Positions 16,525 through 24,715 of a stretch of 64,000 nucleotides of DNA are shown in pieces. The DNA lies in the NCBI RefSeq assembly GCF_016863135.1, contig NZ_BOOH01000001.1, forward strand, positions 1-64,000, given 5' to 3'. The notes beneath the pieces were generated by a model. That model searched no databases and had not been told where the DNA came from. It worked only from the letters and a program-made list of their open reading frames with translations. The number at the start of each line of letters is the position of its first letter. The first letter of the stretch is position 1. The translations under genes and the position numbers were made by a program. Source of the DNA: Planobispora longispora (GTDB lineage: Bacteria > Actinomycetota > Actinomycetes > Streptosporangiales > Streptosporangiaceae).

Positions 16525-17163
16525 ACGGCGAAACCCGTCCGAGTTCGAGGCCCCTATGCGAAGTCGGCACAACGCTGGACGGAGATCCTCGAAGCGGCCA
16601 CAACCGTGTTCGCGACCCACGGGTACCGCGGCGGGTCGTTGCGAGACATCTCGCGGCAGCTCAATCTGAGCTTGACCAGCATCGTTCATCACTTCGGGAC
16701 CAAGTACGAGCTGCTCGAAGCGGTGCTGGAGCGGGCCGACAAGACCGTCGGCACGGGCTTCGCCGCCTTCGACTTCGAGGCGGACTGCGCCGAGCGCGGG
16801 GTGGCCGTCGCGACCATGGAGAGGGTACGGACCAACCTCGAACGACCAGAGCTCCTCAGGCTCCTGGCGATTCTGGCCGCCGAGTCCTCCGCCCCGGAAC
16901 ATCCCGCCCACGGGTGGTTCGTCAACAGATACCGGAGCAAGAGAGCGGCGCTCGCCGAGGCGTTCGCCTTCGACCAGGCGAAAGGCCGCATCGATGCTGT
17001 ACGCGACCCCGAGCTGCTGAGCGGGTCGCTCATCGCCACCTGGGACGGACTCCAGCTGCAGTGGCTCATCGATCCGTCCACGGACATGGAGCGCGGCATG
17101 CGCGCGTTCTTCGAGTGGGCGATTCCGGAGGCACTGCCGCGTGGCGACGAGGCCACGAGCTGA
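16519..17163 (+). CDS. TetR-family regulator, probable controller of the sugar importer
   Basis: 214 residues from GTG 16519 (218 from ATG 16507). The N-terminal helix-turn-helix is GGSLRDISRQLNLSLTSIVH followed by HFGTKYELLEAV, about residues 32-65. The C-terminal domain contains conserved WDGLQLQWL and FFEW elements, as in carbohydrate-linked TetR proteins. It is divergent from the ABC importer operon and next to the GH10 gene, so sugar or glycoside sensing is likely. Start uncertain: neither codon has a good ribosome site; see the leader at 16484. Confidence 0.88.
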   Translation: MTTAKPVRVRGPYAKSAQRWTEILEAATTVFATHGYRGGSLRDISRQLNLSLTSIVHHFGTKYELLEAVLERADKTVGTGFAAFDFEADCAERGVAVATMERVRTNLERPELLRLLAILAAESSAPEHPAHGWFVNRYRSKRAALAEAFAFDQAKGRIDAVRDPELLSGSLIATWDGLQLQWLIDPSTDMERGMRAFFEWAIPEALPRGDEATS

Positions 17164-17219
17164 CTTCGGATTTCGCCGGACCTGCTTTGCGCGTCACTTC
17201 GGCATGCAAATTTTGGGAA

Positions 17220-17280
17220 GAATATACATATTCGCAAATCTCCTTGCGGCGTTGACAGCACGGAATGCCCGTGTTTCGAT
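17220..17280 (+). promoter_or_regulatory. Operator-like palindrome and -35 box upstream of GH10 gene
   Basis: A 14-bp perfect palindrome GAATAT-AC-ATATTC (17220-17233) lies in an unusually A/T-rich patch. A consensus -35 TTGACA (17252-17257) follows, with a weak -10 candidate TTCGAT 17 bp on (17275-17280). It differs from the LacI-type sites, so GH10 seems to be under separate control. Confidence 0.4.
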
Positions 17281-17327
17281 GTGCGACTACATCGGGGATT
17301 TCACCTCTCAGGACTGGAGAAAATCCG

Positions 17328-18566
17328 TTGGAGCGCCATCGCTTACGAAACATCAGGCAGTTCAGAGCGTTTACGGCGACAGCCGTTCTCACCCTCGTCG
17401 CCAGCGTTCTCATTCCGGCTACGGCGGCCGACGCGTCGGTTCTCAGCCTGCGGCAGAAAGCCGCGGAAGCGGGAATTCTCATCGGTTCCGGAGCGGTCAA
17501 CCCCGCGTATCTCGATGATCCGAAGTTCGCACAGATTCTCCCGCAACAATTCAACAGCCTGTCGCCGGAGAACGAACTCAAGTGGTCCTTCGTGCAGCCG
17601 GAGCAGGGCGTCTTCGACTTCACGAAGCTCGACCGGCTCGTCGACTTCGCGGAAGATCACGACATGGCCGTGAAGGGCCACGGCCTCATCTCCGGCTGCT
17701 GCAATCCGGCCTGGCTGGAACAGATCGTGGACCCGAACCAGCTGCGCGCCGCGATGACCACCCACTTCACCACGGTCATGTCCCGCTACGCGGGAAAGAT
17801 GGACCGGTGGGACGTCGCCACAGAGGTGTTCTCCACCTTCGGCGGCACCGGGCTCGCGCCGAACTATTTCTACCGGGTCCTCGGCCCGGACTATCTCGCC
17901 GAGGTGTTCCGCATCGCGCACGCGGCGGACCCCGACGCCAAGCTGTTCATCAACGAATCGCTGGTCGAATATTACCCGGCGAAGCGCCAGGAGCTCTACG
18001 ACCTCGTTTCCGACCTGGTCTCCAGAGGTGTACCCATCCACGGTGTGGGGCTCGAAACGCACCTGACCCTCTCCCCGCCCGACGCCGGCGTCATCACCGA
18101 AATCGTGAATTCGTACAAGGCGCTCGGGCTGGAAGTCGCCATCACCGAGATGGACGTTCACCTGAACCCCGATGCGAACCACGACACGACCCAGGCGCAG
18201 ATCTACTGGAACGTCGTCTCCGAGGCGCTGGCAGCCGGAATCCGGGACATCAGTTTCTGGGGCTTCACCGATAAGTACTCCTATACGTGGATCCCAGGCG
18301 CCAGACCGCTCATGTTCGACGCGAACTACAACCCGAAGCCGGCCTTCTTCGCCACCTGGGCCGCGCTGGCGCTTCACACATGCGTCTCGCGCCGGGGAGG
18401 TTCGGCCGGGGACGTCGCGCACGCGCTCGTCACCACCGGTGCCGTCGGCACCGGAGACGCTCCCAAGCTGAGGAACATGCTCACGTCCGCCGCGAACGAC
18501 CTGGGCACGGGCAACGCCAAGAGCGCCGTCACCAGGGTCCAGTGGAACCAGATCCGACAGCGGTGA
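17328..18566 (+). CDS. Secreted GH10 endo-beta-xylanase-like protein, atypical acid/base context
   Basis: 412 residues from TTG 17328, with GGAG 8 nt upstream. A Sec signal peptide covers about residues 1-36 (hydrophobic TATAVLTLVASVLIP, cleavage near ADA). The GH10 barrel shows FNSLSPENELKW, VKGHGL and the nucleophile in VAITEMDVHL. The usual acid/base WDVVNE is WDVATEVF here, so the asparagine preceding the catalytic glutamate is threonine. A C-terminal tail of about 65 residues (LVTTGAVGTGDAPKLRNML) resembles FIMAH-type helical modules. It is the only clearly secreted hydrolase here, and may cut xylan or act on a glycosidic side chain outside the cell. Confidence 0.85.
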   Translation: MERHRLRNIRQFRAFTATAVLTLVASVLIPATAADASVLSLRQKAAEAGILIGSGAVNPAYLDDPKFAQILPQQFNSLSPENELKWSFVQPEQGVFDFTKLDRLVDFAEDHDMAVKGHGLISGCCNPAWLEQIVDPNQLRAAMTTHFTTVMSRYAGKMDRWDVATEVFSTFGGTGLAPNYFYRVLGPDYLAEVFRIAHAADPDAKLFINESLVEYYPAKRQELYDLVSDLVSRGVPIHGVGLETHLTLSPPDAGVITEIVNSYKALGLEVAITEMDVHLNPDANHDTTQAQIYWNVVSEALAAGIRDISFWGFTDKYSYTWIPGARPLMFDANYNPKPAFFATWAALALHTCVSRRGGSAGDVAHALVTTGAVGTGDAPKLRNMLTSAANDLGTGNAKSAVTRVQWNQIRQR

Positions 18567-18583
18567 TCCGTCACAGCTGATCA

Positions 18584-18616
18584 GAGCCACCGGATCGAGG
18601 GACGATCCGGTGGCTC
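18584..18616. terminator. Bidirectional terminator between GH10 and GH1 genes
   Basis: A perfect 14-bp stem (GAGCCACCGGATCG / CGATCCGGTGGCTC) with a 5-nt loop lies between the convergent GH10 and GH1 genes and would terminate both. No long T-run, as is usual in high-GC actinomycetes. Confidence 0.85.
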
Positions 18617-18631
18617 CGCCCATGGCGTCTG

Positions 18632-19804
18632 TCAGATGGCGTTGGCGCGGGCGATGCCGCCGAGCCACGCGAGGCTCGGCTTGGGCCGGCGTTCGAAGGT
18701 CTCCCGGTCCACGGCGATGAGGCCGAAGGTGGGCTCCCACCGCCCCCACTCGAAGTTGTCCAGCAGGCTCCAGTGCAGGTAGCCGCGGACGTCGATGCCG
18801 TCGTCCATCGCATCCCGCAGGTGCCTCAGGGCTTCCTCGGTGTAGGCGATGCGCCGCCGGTCGTCAGGGGTGGCGATGCCGTTCTCGGTGACGACGATCG
18901 GCACGTTCCCCACGACCTCGCGGGTATGGCGTACGGCGATGCCGAGCGCGTCCGGGCGGTAGGCCCATCCCATCAGTGTGTTGTCGGGGTGGGGCGGATG
19001 CGGGACGACGCCCTTCTCGTCGATGGGCTGGCTGGTGTAGGACTGCACGCCGACGAAGTCGTCGTCTCGGGCCGCTTCGAGATACATGTCCTCCCAGATG
19101 TGCTGCACCTCGGCATACTTCTCCTCCGCACCAGGCGTCATGACAAACGCTTGATTGGCGACGGTCCAGCCCACCTTCGCCCCCGTGGCCCCTCGCACGA
19201 GCGGAGCAGCCGCACGATGCGCCGCGATCAACGACTCTCCGATCTCGGCATCGGGCAGCGCCCCCACCAACTGGTACTCCTCGCCACGGGCGACGCGGCG
19301 GAGCTGACCGTGGTTGACCGCGACGACGTTCGGTTCGTTGATGGTGCACACCCACTCGACGCCGTCGAGGATCGTGCAGGCCTGCTCCACGTAGCGCGCA
19401 AAAGCCTCGACCGCGCCTTCGCCGAGCCAGGCCCCCTTGTCGCCGAACCAGATCGGGTGCGTGAAGTGGTGCAGAGTGACCACCGGGGTGACGCCCAGAC
19501 CCAGTGCGGTGTCGATCATGCGGCGGTAGTGGGCGAGTTCCGCTCGCGAGAACTTGCCGGGACTGGGCTCGATGCGGGACCACTCCAGGCTGAAGCGGTA
19601 GGCGGTGAGGCCCGCTCCGGCCAGCAGCCGCATGTCCTCCTCGTAGCGGTGGTAGCTGTCCAGGGCATCGCCGCTGAACTGCACGCCGTGGTCGGCGGCG
19701 ACGTGTTCGAGCTGCCACCAGTCGTTGTTGAGGTTGTTGCCCTCGACCTGGTGCGCGGCGGTGGCGGCGCCCCACAGGAAGCCGTCGGGGAAGGGGCGGG
19801 TCAT
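18632..19804 (-). CDS. GH1 beta-glucosidase (second paralogue)
   Basis: 390 residues, cytoplasmic, closely similar throughout to the GH1 at 11940-13106. It has FLWGAATAAHQVEG at the start, the acid/base glutamate in CTINEPN (about 162), the nucleophile in VVTENGIA (about 302) and LHWSLLDNFEWGRW. Last gene of the MFS-SDR-GH3-GH1 operon; ATG 19804 overlaps the GH3 stop (ATGA), so the two are made together. Retaining two paralogues in separately controlled operons suggests different inducers or substrates. Confidence 0.95.
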   Translation of the reverse strand: MTRPFPDGFLWGAATAAHQVEGNNLNNDWWQLEHVAADHGVQFSGDALDSYHRYEEDMRLLAGAGLTAYRFSLEWSRIEPSPGKFSRAELAHYRRMIDTALGLGVTPVVTLHHFTHPIWFGDKGAWLGEGAVEAFARYVEQACTILDGVEWVCTINEPNVVAVNHGQLRRVARGEEYQLVGALPDAEIGESLIAAHRAAAPLVRGATGAKVGWTVANQAFVMTPGAEEKYAEVQHIWEDMYLEAARDDDFVGVQSYTSQPIDEKGVVPHPPHPDNTLMGWAYRPDALGIAVRHTREVVGNVPIVVTENGIATPDDRRRIAYTEEALRHLRDAMDDGIDVRGYLHWSLLDNFEWGRWEPTFGLIAVDRETFERRPKPSLAWLGGIARANAI

Positions 19805-22410
19805 GAGTGATCTCCGATCTTCGTCAGCAGGTCGTCAAGCAGCGACTGCGGGAACTGCCCGCCGCTGTAGGCGACCAGCTGTCTCAAGGTGAGGTCCAAG
19901 GCCGGGGCGAGCACGTCCTCGTCCAGGCCGCCGAGTGCTTCGCGGAACAGCCCTCCGCCGACGGGGTGGTCCAGCCATTCACGAACCGTGTTGTCTTGCG
20001 TGACCGGCGGCGCCGAGGGACGAACCGCCTGTGGCACCGGCGCGGCAGAGGCTGCGGCCCCGGCGGTGACGGTGACGGTGCTGGTCAGCGCTCGGTCCGG
20101 GCCGGGGAAGTGGTCCGTGCCCGTGAGGGTGGCCTCACCGCGTAGCTTGGTGGCGGCCGAGGAGCCGCCGACGAAGAACTTGATCACGCCGGGCTCCACC
20201 ACCCAGCCTTCGTCGACGTCCCAGAGCGCGAACATGTCGGCCGGAACGTCGGCCGTGACTCGCGCCGCCGTACCGGGCTCGAGGTGAACGCGGTGGAAGG
20301 CGACCAGCGTGCGCGCGCGCCTTGCCGTACGCCCGATGACGTCGCGTCCGTATACCTGGACGACCTCGTCTCCCGCCCGGTCGCCGACGTTGGCCACGGT
20401 GAACGACAGCCGCACCACGCCGTCCGTCGGCGCCTCCGCGGAGATCTCCAGGTCGCGGTAGTCGAAGCTGGTGTAGCTGAGCCCGTGGCCGAAGGGGAAG
20501 ACCGCGCCGATCGAGCCGTCCACGTACGTCGGGTGCTGGAGGGTCCGCCAGTACGGCAGCGGCGCCGCGCCGGCTGAGCGCAGCATCGCGATGGGCAGGC
20601 GCCCAGCGGGGTTGACGTCGCCGAACAGCACGGACGCGACGGCGTTTCCGGCCTCCTCACCCCCGAAGAACGAGCTCACGATCGCGGGAACCGAATCGGC
20701 CATCCACCCGAGGACGTAGGGGCGGCCGTGGCTGAGGACCACGACGGTCGGCGTCCCGGTCGCCACGACGGCCTCGACCAGTTCGCGCTGCACGCCGGGG
20801 AGCGCGCACTCGGTGCTGTCCAGGCCCTCGCCGACCGTGCCGTACCCGTTGATCCCCGACTGGTCGCCGACGACGATCACGGCCACCTCCGCGGCGCTCG
20901 CCGCGCGCACCGCGGCCTCGAAGCCGGACCGGTCTTCGGTGGCGACCGGGCAGCCGGGCTCGTGCAGCACGCTCACGCCGTCTCCGGCACGTCGCCGGAC
21001 ACCCTCCAGGAAGGTCACGACCGGCACCGATTCGACCAGCAGCCGCGCATCGTCCGGGCTGCCCTTGCCTGCGAGGTCCTCGATGTCCTCGGGGCGCGCC
21101 TGCGGGTCGGCGGCGAGGTGGAAGCGCGTGGTCATGCTGTCGAGAACCTGGTAGCTGTAGTTCCCGAGCTGGCCCAGCGGGCGATCCGCGTTCGGGCCGA
21201 TCACGGCGATGGTCCGCAGCGAAGGGCTCAGGGGAAGCAGCGGCGCGTCGCCGACCGCTTCGTTGCGCAGGAGGATGACGGACTTTTCCGCGATCTTTCG
21301 CGCGAGCGCCCGCTCCCGGTCCGAGTCGAACGTCTCGGGCACCCGCTCCGCGTCGGCGTAGGGGTTCTCGAACAGCCCGAGGCGGAACTTGGCGAGCAGC
21401 ACGCTGGACACGGCCCGGTCGAGGTCGGCCTCGTCCAGGACACCCGACCGGACGGCTTCGACGACCTGGTCTGCCGTGGCCTTGTTGTCGAGGTTCAGAT
21501 CGACCCCGGCGCGCAGGGCCTGTGCGAGCGCGTGGGCGTCGTCCTCGGCGACGCCGTGCTTGGTGTGCAGCTGTCCCACCGCGGCGAGGTCGGAGATCAC
21601 CAGTCCGTCGAAGCCGAACTCCTCACGCAGCAGGCCGGTCAGGTACGCCTTCGACCCGGAGACCGGCACGCCGTCGATGGCGTTGTACGAGGGCATCACG
21701 CCACGCGCGCCACCGAGCCGGATCGCCATTTCGAAGGGCACGCCGTGGATCTCTCGCAGCTCTCGCGGGCCGAGCTGCGCCGGTTCGGTGTTGCGGCCGC
21801 CGTCGCTCGCGCTGTAGCCGAGGAAATGCTTCAGCGTGGCGATGACGGGGACATCGGCGTCGGCGTTCTGGAGCCCGCGCACGAAGGCGGTCGCCATCGA
21901 GCCGACCAGGTACGGCTCCTCACCGTACGTCTCCTCGACGCGACCCCACCTGGGGTCGCGGGCGACGTCGGCGAGCGGAGACAGTGCCTGGCGCACCCCG
22001 AGCCGGGCCATCTGCGTGCCGATCGCCTCGGCCATCTCCTCGATCAGCTCCGGATCCCAGGTGGCCGCCTGGGCGATCGCGTCCGGGAAGGTGGTGGCGT
22101 CACGGATCTTGAAGCCGATCAGTGCCTCCTCCGAGAGCAGGACGGGGATGCCCAGCCGGGTCTCTTCGACGTGCTTGCGCTGCAGTTCGTTCGCCTTGTG
22201 CACCGCCTCGCGGGGCGGCAGCCCGAGCGTGGACAGGCCCGCCGTCGCGTTGCCCCACCCGGCCTCGGGCGGCGTGTGCACGTCGACGGCCGATCCGAAG
22301 GGCGCCGCCGTCTGGGCGGCCTTCTCTTCGAGCGTCATCCTGCTCAGGAGGTCGCGCACCCGCTCCTCCGCGGGGAGGGACGGGTCGCGATATGCCTCAG
22401 GGGATTCCAT
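19801..22410 (-). CDS. GH3 beta-glucosidase/beta-xylosidase with C-terminal extension
   Basis: 869 residues, no signal peptide. The N-terminal TIM barrel includes KHFLGYSASDGGRN and the nucleophile aspartate in LVISDLAAVG (about residue 275). A six-stranded sandwich domain and a fibronectin-III domain (GDEVVQVYGRDVIGRTARRA) follow. The last 70 or so residues (REWLDHPVGGGLF to LDDLLTKIG) form a helical extension that also ends the other GH3 enzyme at 24716. It cleaves terminal beta-glucose or xylose from oligosaccharides and glycosides. In an operon after an SDR and an SLC45-like transporter, and before GH1. Confidence 0.94.
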   Translation of the reverse strand: MESPEAYRDPSLPAEERVRDLLSRMTLEEKAAQTAAPFGSAVDVHTPPEAGWGNATAGLSTLGLPPREAVHKANELQRKHVEETRLGIPVLLSEEALIGFKIRDATTFPDAIAQAATWDPELIEEMAEAIGTQMARLGVRQALSPLADVARDPRWGRVEETYGEEPYLVGSMATAFVRGLQNADADVPVIATLKHFLGYSASDGGRNTEPAQLGPRELREIHGVPFEMAIRLGGARGVMPSYNAIDGVPVSGSKAYLTGLLREEFGFDGLVISDLAAVGQLHTKHGVAEDDAHALAQALRAGVDLNLDNKATADQVVEAVRSGVLDEADLDRAVSSVLLAKFRLGLFENPYADAERVPETFDSDRERALARKIAEKSVILLRNEAVGDAPLLPLSPSLRTIAVIGPNADRPLGQLGNYSYQVLDSMTTRFHLAADPQARPEDIEDLAGKGSPDDARLLVESVPVVTFLEGVRRRAGDGVSVLHEPGCPVATEDRSGFEAAVRAASAAEVAVIVVGDQSGINGYGTVGEGLDSTECALPGVQRELVEAVVATGTPTVVVLSHGRPYVLGWMADSVPAIVSSFFGGEEAGNAVASVLFGDVNPAGRLPIAMLRSAGAAPLPYWRTLQHPTYVDGSIGAVFPFGHGLSYTSFDYRDLEISAEAPTDGVVRLSFTVANVGDRAGDEVVQVYGRDVIGRTARRARTLVAFHRVHLEPGTAARVTADVPADMFALWDVDEGWVVEPGVIKFFVGGSSAATKLRGEATLTGTDHFPGPDRALTSTVTVTAGAAASAAPVPQAVRPSAPPVTQDNTVREWLDHPVGGGLFREALGGLDEDVLAPALDLTLRQLVAYSGGQFPQSLLDDLLTKIGDHS

Positions 22411-22430
22411 GTGCCTTCTCTTTCGGGTTT

Positions 22431-23189
22431 CTACTGGTGAGCGCCGCCGTCGATGCGGATCTCGGTGCCGGTGATGAACGAGCCGTCATCCGAGACCACC
22501 ATCGCCACCACTCCGGCGATCTTCTCCGGACCGGGAAGCCCGCCCGGCAGGGGCGCGGTGAGCTTGCCCAGCAGCTTCCAGTCGGTGTCCTCCGGCATGA
22601 GGCGGTCGATGTTGTCGGTGATGCCGCTGCTGATGCCGCCCGGCACGATGTTCACCGCGCGCAGTCCCCGCTCGCCGTATTCCTGGGCGATGCTGTGGGT
22701 GAAGGAGGCGACGCCACCCTTGCTGGCCGCGTAGGCGGCCATGAAGGGGTGGGCGAAGAACGCGGCGGTGGAGCTGAAGTTGACCACCACTCCCCTGCCG
22801 GTCTCCAGCAGGTACGGCAGAGCGGCGCGGGTCATCAGGAAGGTGCCGGTCAGGTTGACGGCGATCATGCGGTTCCACAGCTCCAGCGAGCAGTCGTGGG
22901 TGTGCGCGCCCCGCAGGATGCCCGCCGCGTTGACCAGGGCGTCCAGCCCGCCCAGGTCCGCGGCGGCCGTCCTGACCATGGTGCCGGCCGACGCCTCGTC
23001 GGCGACGTCCACGGTGGCGATGGCGAGCCGGTCGCTGGCCGCGAGGGAGGCGGTCTCCTTCAGCCCCTCCTCGGAGACGTCGGCGGCGACCACCCGGGCG
23101 CCCTCGGCCACGAGTCGCAGGGCCGTCGCCCGGCCGATGCCGGATCCGGCACCGGTGATCACGATACGCCGGTCGGTGAGCCGTTCCAT
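22431..23189 (-). CDS. Short-chain dehydrogenase/reductase
   Basis: 252 residues. The Rossmann glycine motif TGAGSGIGRA is near residue 12, NAAG near 88, and the catalytic Tyr/Lys are in YAASKGG (about 150-156), giving a classical NAD(P)-dependent SDR. ATG 23189 (MERLTDRR) is preferred because GGAGG is 8 nt away; an ATG two codons upstream is too close to it. Embedded in a transporter/glycosidase operon, it may oxidise a released sugar or an alcohol of the glycoside. Several plant-glycoside pathways oxidise the sugar 3-OH before cleavage, but that role is a guess. Confidence 0.88.
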   Translation of the reverse strand: MERLTDRRIVITGAGSGIGRATALRLVAEGARVVAADVSEEGLKETASLAASDRLAIATVDVADEASAGTMVRTAAADLGGLDALVNAAGILRGAHTHDCSLELWNRMIAVNLTGTFLMTRAALPYLLETGRGVVVNFSSTAAFFAHPFMAAYAASKGGVASFTHSIAQEYGERGLRAVNIVPGGISSGITDNIDRLMPEDTDWKLLGKLTAPLPGGLPGPEKIAGVVAMVVSDDGSFITGTEIRIDGGAHQ

Positions 23190-23221
23190 GGACATGACCT
23201 CCAGAGATGACGAGGGCTTGG

Positions 23222-24499
23222 TTACCGGACGCCGCGGATGCGCCAGGCGGTGACGACGGCGCCGAGAGCGCACAGGGCGCCGGAAAGGAAGAGCACGGTG
23301 TAGTTGCCGCCTCCGCCGATCATGAGGATGACCGGCGCCAGGACGGGAGCGAGCGCCGACGCACCGGCGCCTGAGAGGTAGTAGATGCTCATGTACTTGC
23401 CCGCCTTCTCCTTCTCGGGCAGGACGTCGCTGCAGAGGGCGAGGTCGACGCTGCTGAACGCGCCGGTGCCGAGCATCAGGAGCACCGTGCCGAGCACGTA
23501 CGCGGGGATGGAGGGGGCGAAGGCCGCGGTGGCCAGTCCGGCGGCGATGAAGCTCGCCGACAGGTAGATGAACGGCTTACGGCGCTTCAGCCGGTCGGAG
23601 AAGAGTCCCCCGAGGACCGCGGAGCTCATCATGGAGACCAGTCCGAGGCCGCCGGCCAGGGCGAGCTGGCGGCCGGCATCCTCCGGGGTGAGCCCGAGCC
23701 GGTCGAGCATGAAGTAGAGCTGGTAGGTGGAGAAGAAGGCCGTCCCCACCGAGAGGGCGAACTTCCCGGCCACGACCAGGGAGAAGTCGACGTGGGTGCG
23801 GGGGTTGAACAGCAGGTCCTTGAAGGCGTCCCGAATCGATCCGGTCGCCGGGTCCGCTCTGGCGGGCCGGTCGGGGACAGTGAGGAGGAACAGCGGGACG
23901 GTGACCGCGAAGGCCAGGACCGGCACGAGGAACAGGAGCAGGAGGCTGCCCGTCAGCATGCTCCCCAGCAGGGTGGCTCCGACGCCGGCGAGCGCTGACG
24001 CGACTCCCCCCAGCCCGCCGATCTTGCCGCGTTGCGATTCCGGCACCCATTCCGCGATCACCGGGTTGAACCCGGCGGAGACGCAGGCGATGGCGATCTG
24101 CACGATCGCGTTCCCGACGATCGTCACCGGAACCGAGGGAGCAACGACGATCACGAGCGCCCCGGCGAAGGAGATCACCAGCCCGGCGACGAGGAACGGC
24201 CGGCGCCGGCCCCAGCGCAGGCGAGTGCGGTCGCTGAGCGTTCCGGCGACCGGCCCCGCGACGAGGCCGACCAGCGATCCGATTCCGACGATGAGCCCCA
24301 GGCTGGACTCCTTGCCCGCGGGGTCGATCAGCTGGACCTTGTAGGCGAGGCTGAACAGGGCGGGCACCATGATCGTCAGGTAGAACCCGAAGCAGGTCAG
24401 GGCGTAGACGGTGATGAACCATCCGCTGACCCGGGCGGGTTCCGGCTCGACGACCGTCGCGACGCGCTCGGCGGGGGCGTTGTCGGGGGGTGTGCTCAT
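23222..24499 (-). CDS. MFS sugar transporter, SLC45/sucrose-transporter-like
   Basis: 425-residue, 12-helix major facilitator. The loop between helices 2 and 3 reads SDRTRLRWGRRRPFLVAG; the RxGRRRPF motif is the hallmark of plant sucrose transporters and animal SLC45 proteins. A second copy (SDRLKRRKPFIYL) lies in the middle loop. It probably imports a disaccharide or glycoside with protons, feeding the cytoplasmic GH3 and GH1 encoded downstream. First gene of a four-gene operon, transcribed leftward from a bidirectional promoter/operator at 24557-24643. Substrate not determined. Confidence 0.88.
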   Translation of the reverse strand: MSTPPDNAPAERVATVVEPEPARVSGWFITVYALTCFGFYLTIMVPALFSLAYKVQLIDPAGKESSLGLIVGIGSLVGLVAGPVAGTLSDRTRLRWGRRRPFLVAGLVISFAGALVIVVAPSVPVTIVGNAIVQIAIACVSAGFNPVIAEWVPESQRGKIGGLGGVASALAGVGATLLGSMLTGSLLLLFLVPVLAFAVTVPLFLLTVPDRPARADPATGSIRDAFKDLLFNPRTHVDFSLVVAGKFALSVGTAFFSTYQLYFMLDRLGLTPEDAGRQLALAGGLGLVSMMSSAVLGGLFSDRLKRRKPFIYLSASFIAAGLATAAFAPSIPAYVLGTVLLMLGTGAFSSVDLALCSDVLPEKEKAGKYMSIYYLSGAGASALAPVLAPVILMIGGGGNYTVLFLSGALCALGAVVTAWRIRGVR

Positions 24500-24556
24500 C
24501 GCGGGGACTCTCTACTCGTCCAGGTGGGTGCGGGATCACTCCCACGCTTCGCACTG

Positions 24557-24643
24557 CTTTCGCGCGCAAGCTGTTGGACGTACGGTAGCTACGTCAACTT
24601 TCGCGCACAAGTACTTGCGCGCGAAAGTTAGTCTGCCTACAGT
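24557..24643. promoter_or_regulatory. Bidirectional promoter with shared LacI-type double operator plus a single operator
   Basis: The 34-bp palindrome at 24596-24629 (one mismatched pair) supplies a -35 to both sides. Rightward: TTGCGC (24615-24620), 17 bp, TACAGT (24638-24643), driving GH3-GH2. Leftward: TTGTGC (complement of 24605-24610), 17 bp, TACCGT (complement of 24582-24587), driving the MFS-SDR-GH3-GH1 operon. A lone 14-bp operator CTTTCGCGCGCAAG (24557-24570) lies just past the leftward start point and could act as a roadblock. One repressor could thus silence six genes. Confidence 0.85.
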
Positions 24644-24715
24644 GAGGGCCCCATCCGCCTGCCCCGTGAAGCACCTCCAGCAGGCCCGTCATCAGTTCGG
24701 AAGGATCCCTCCTCC

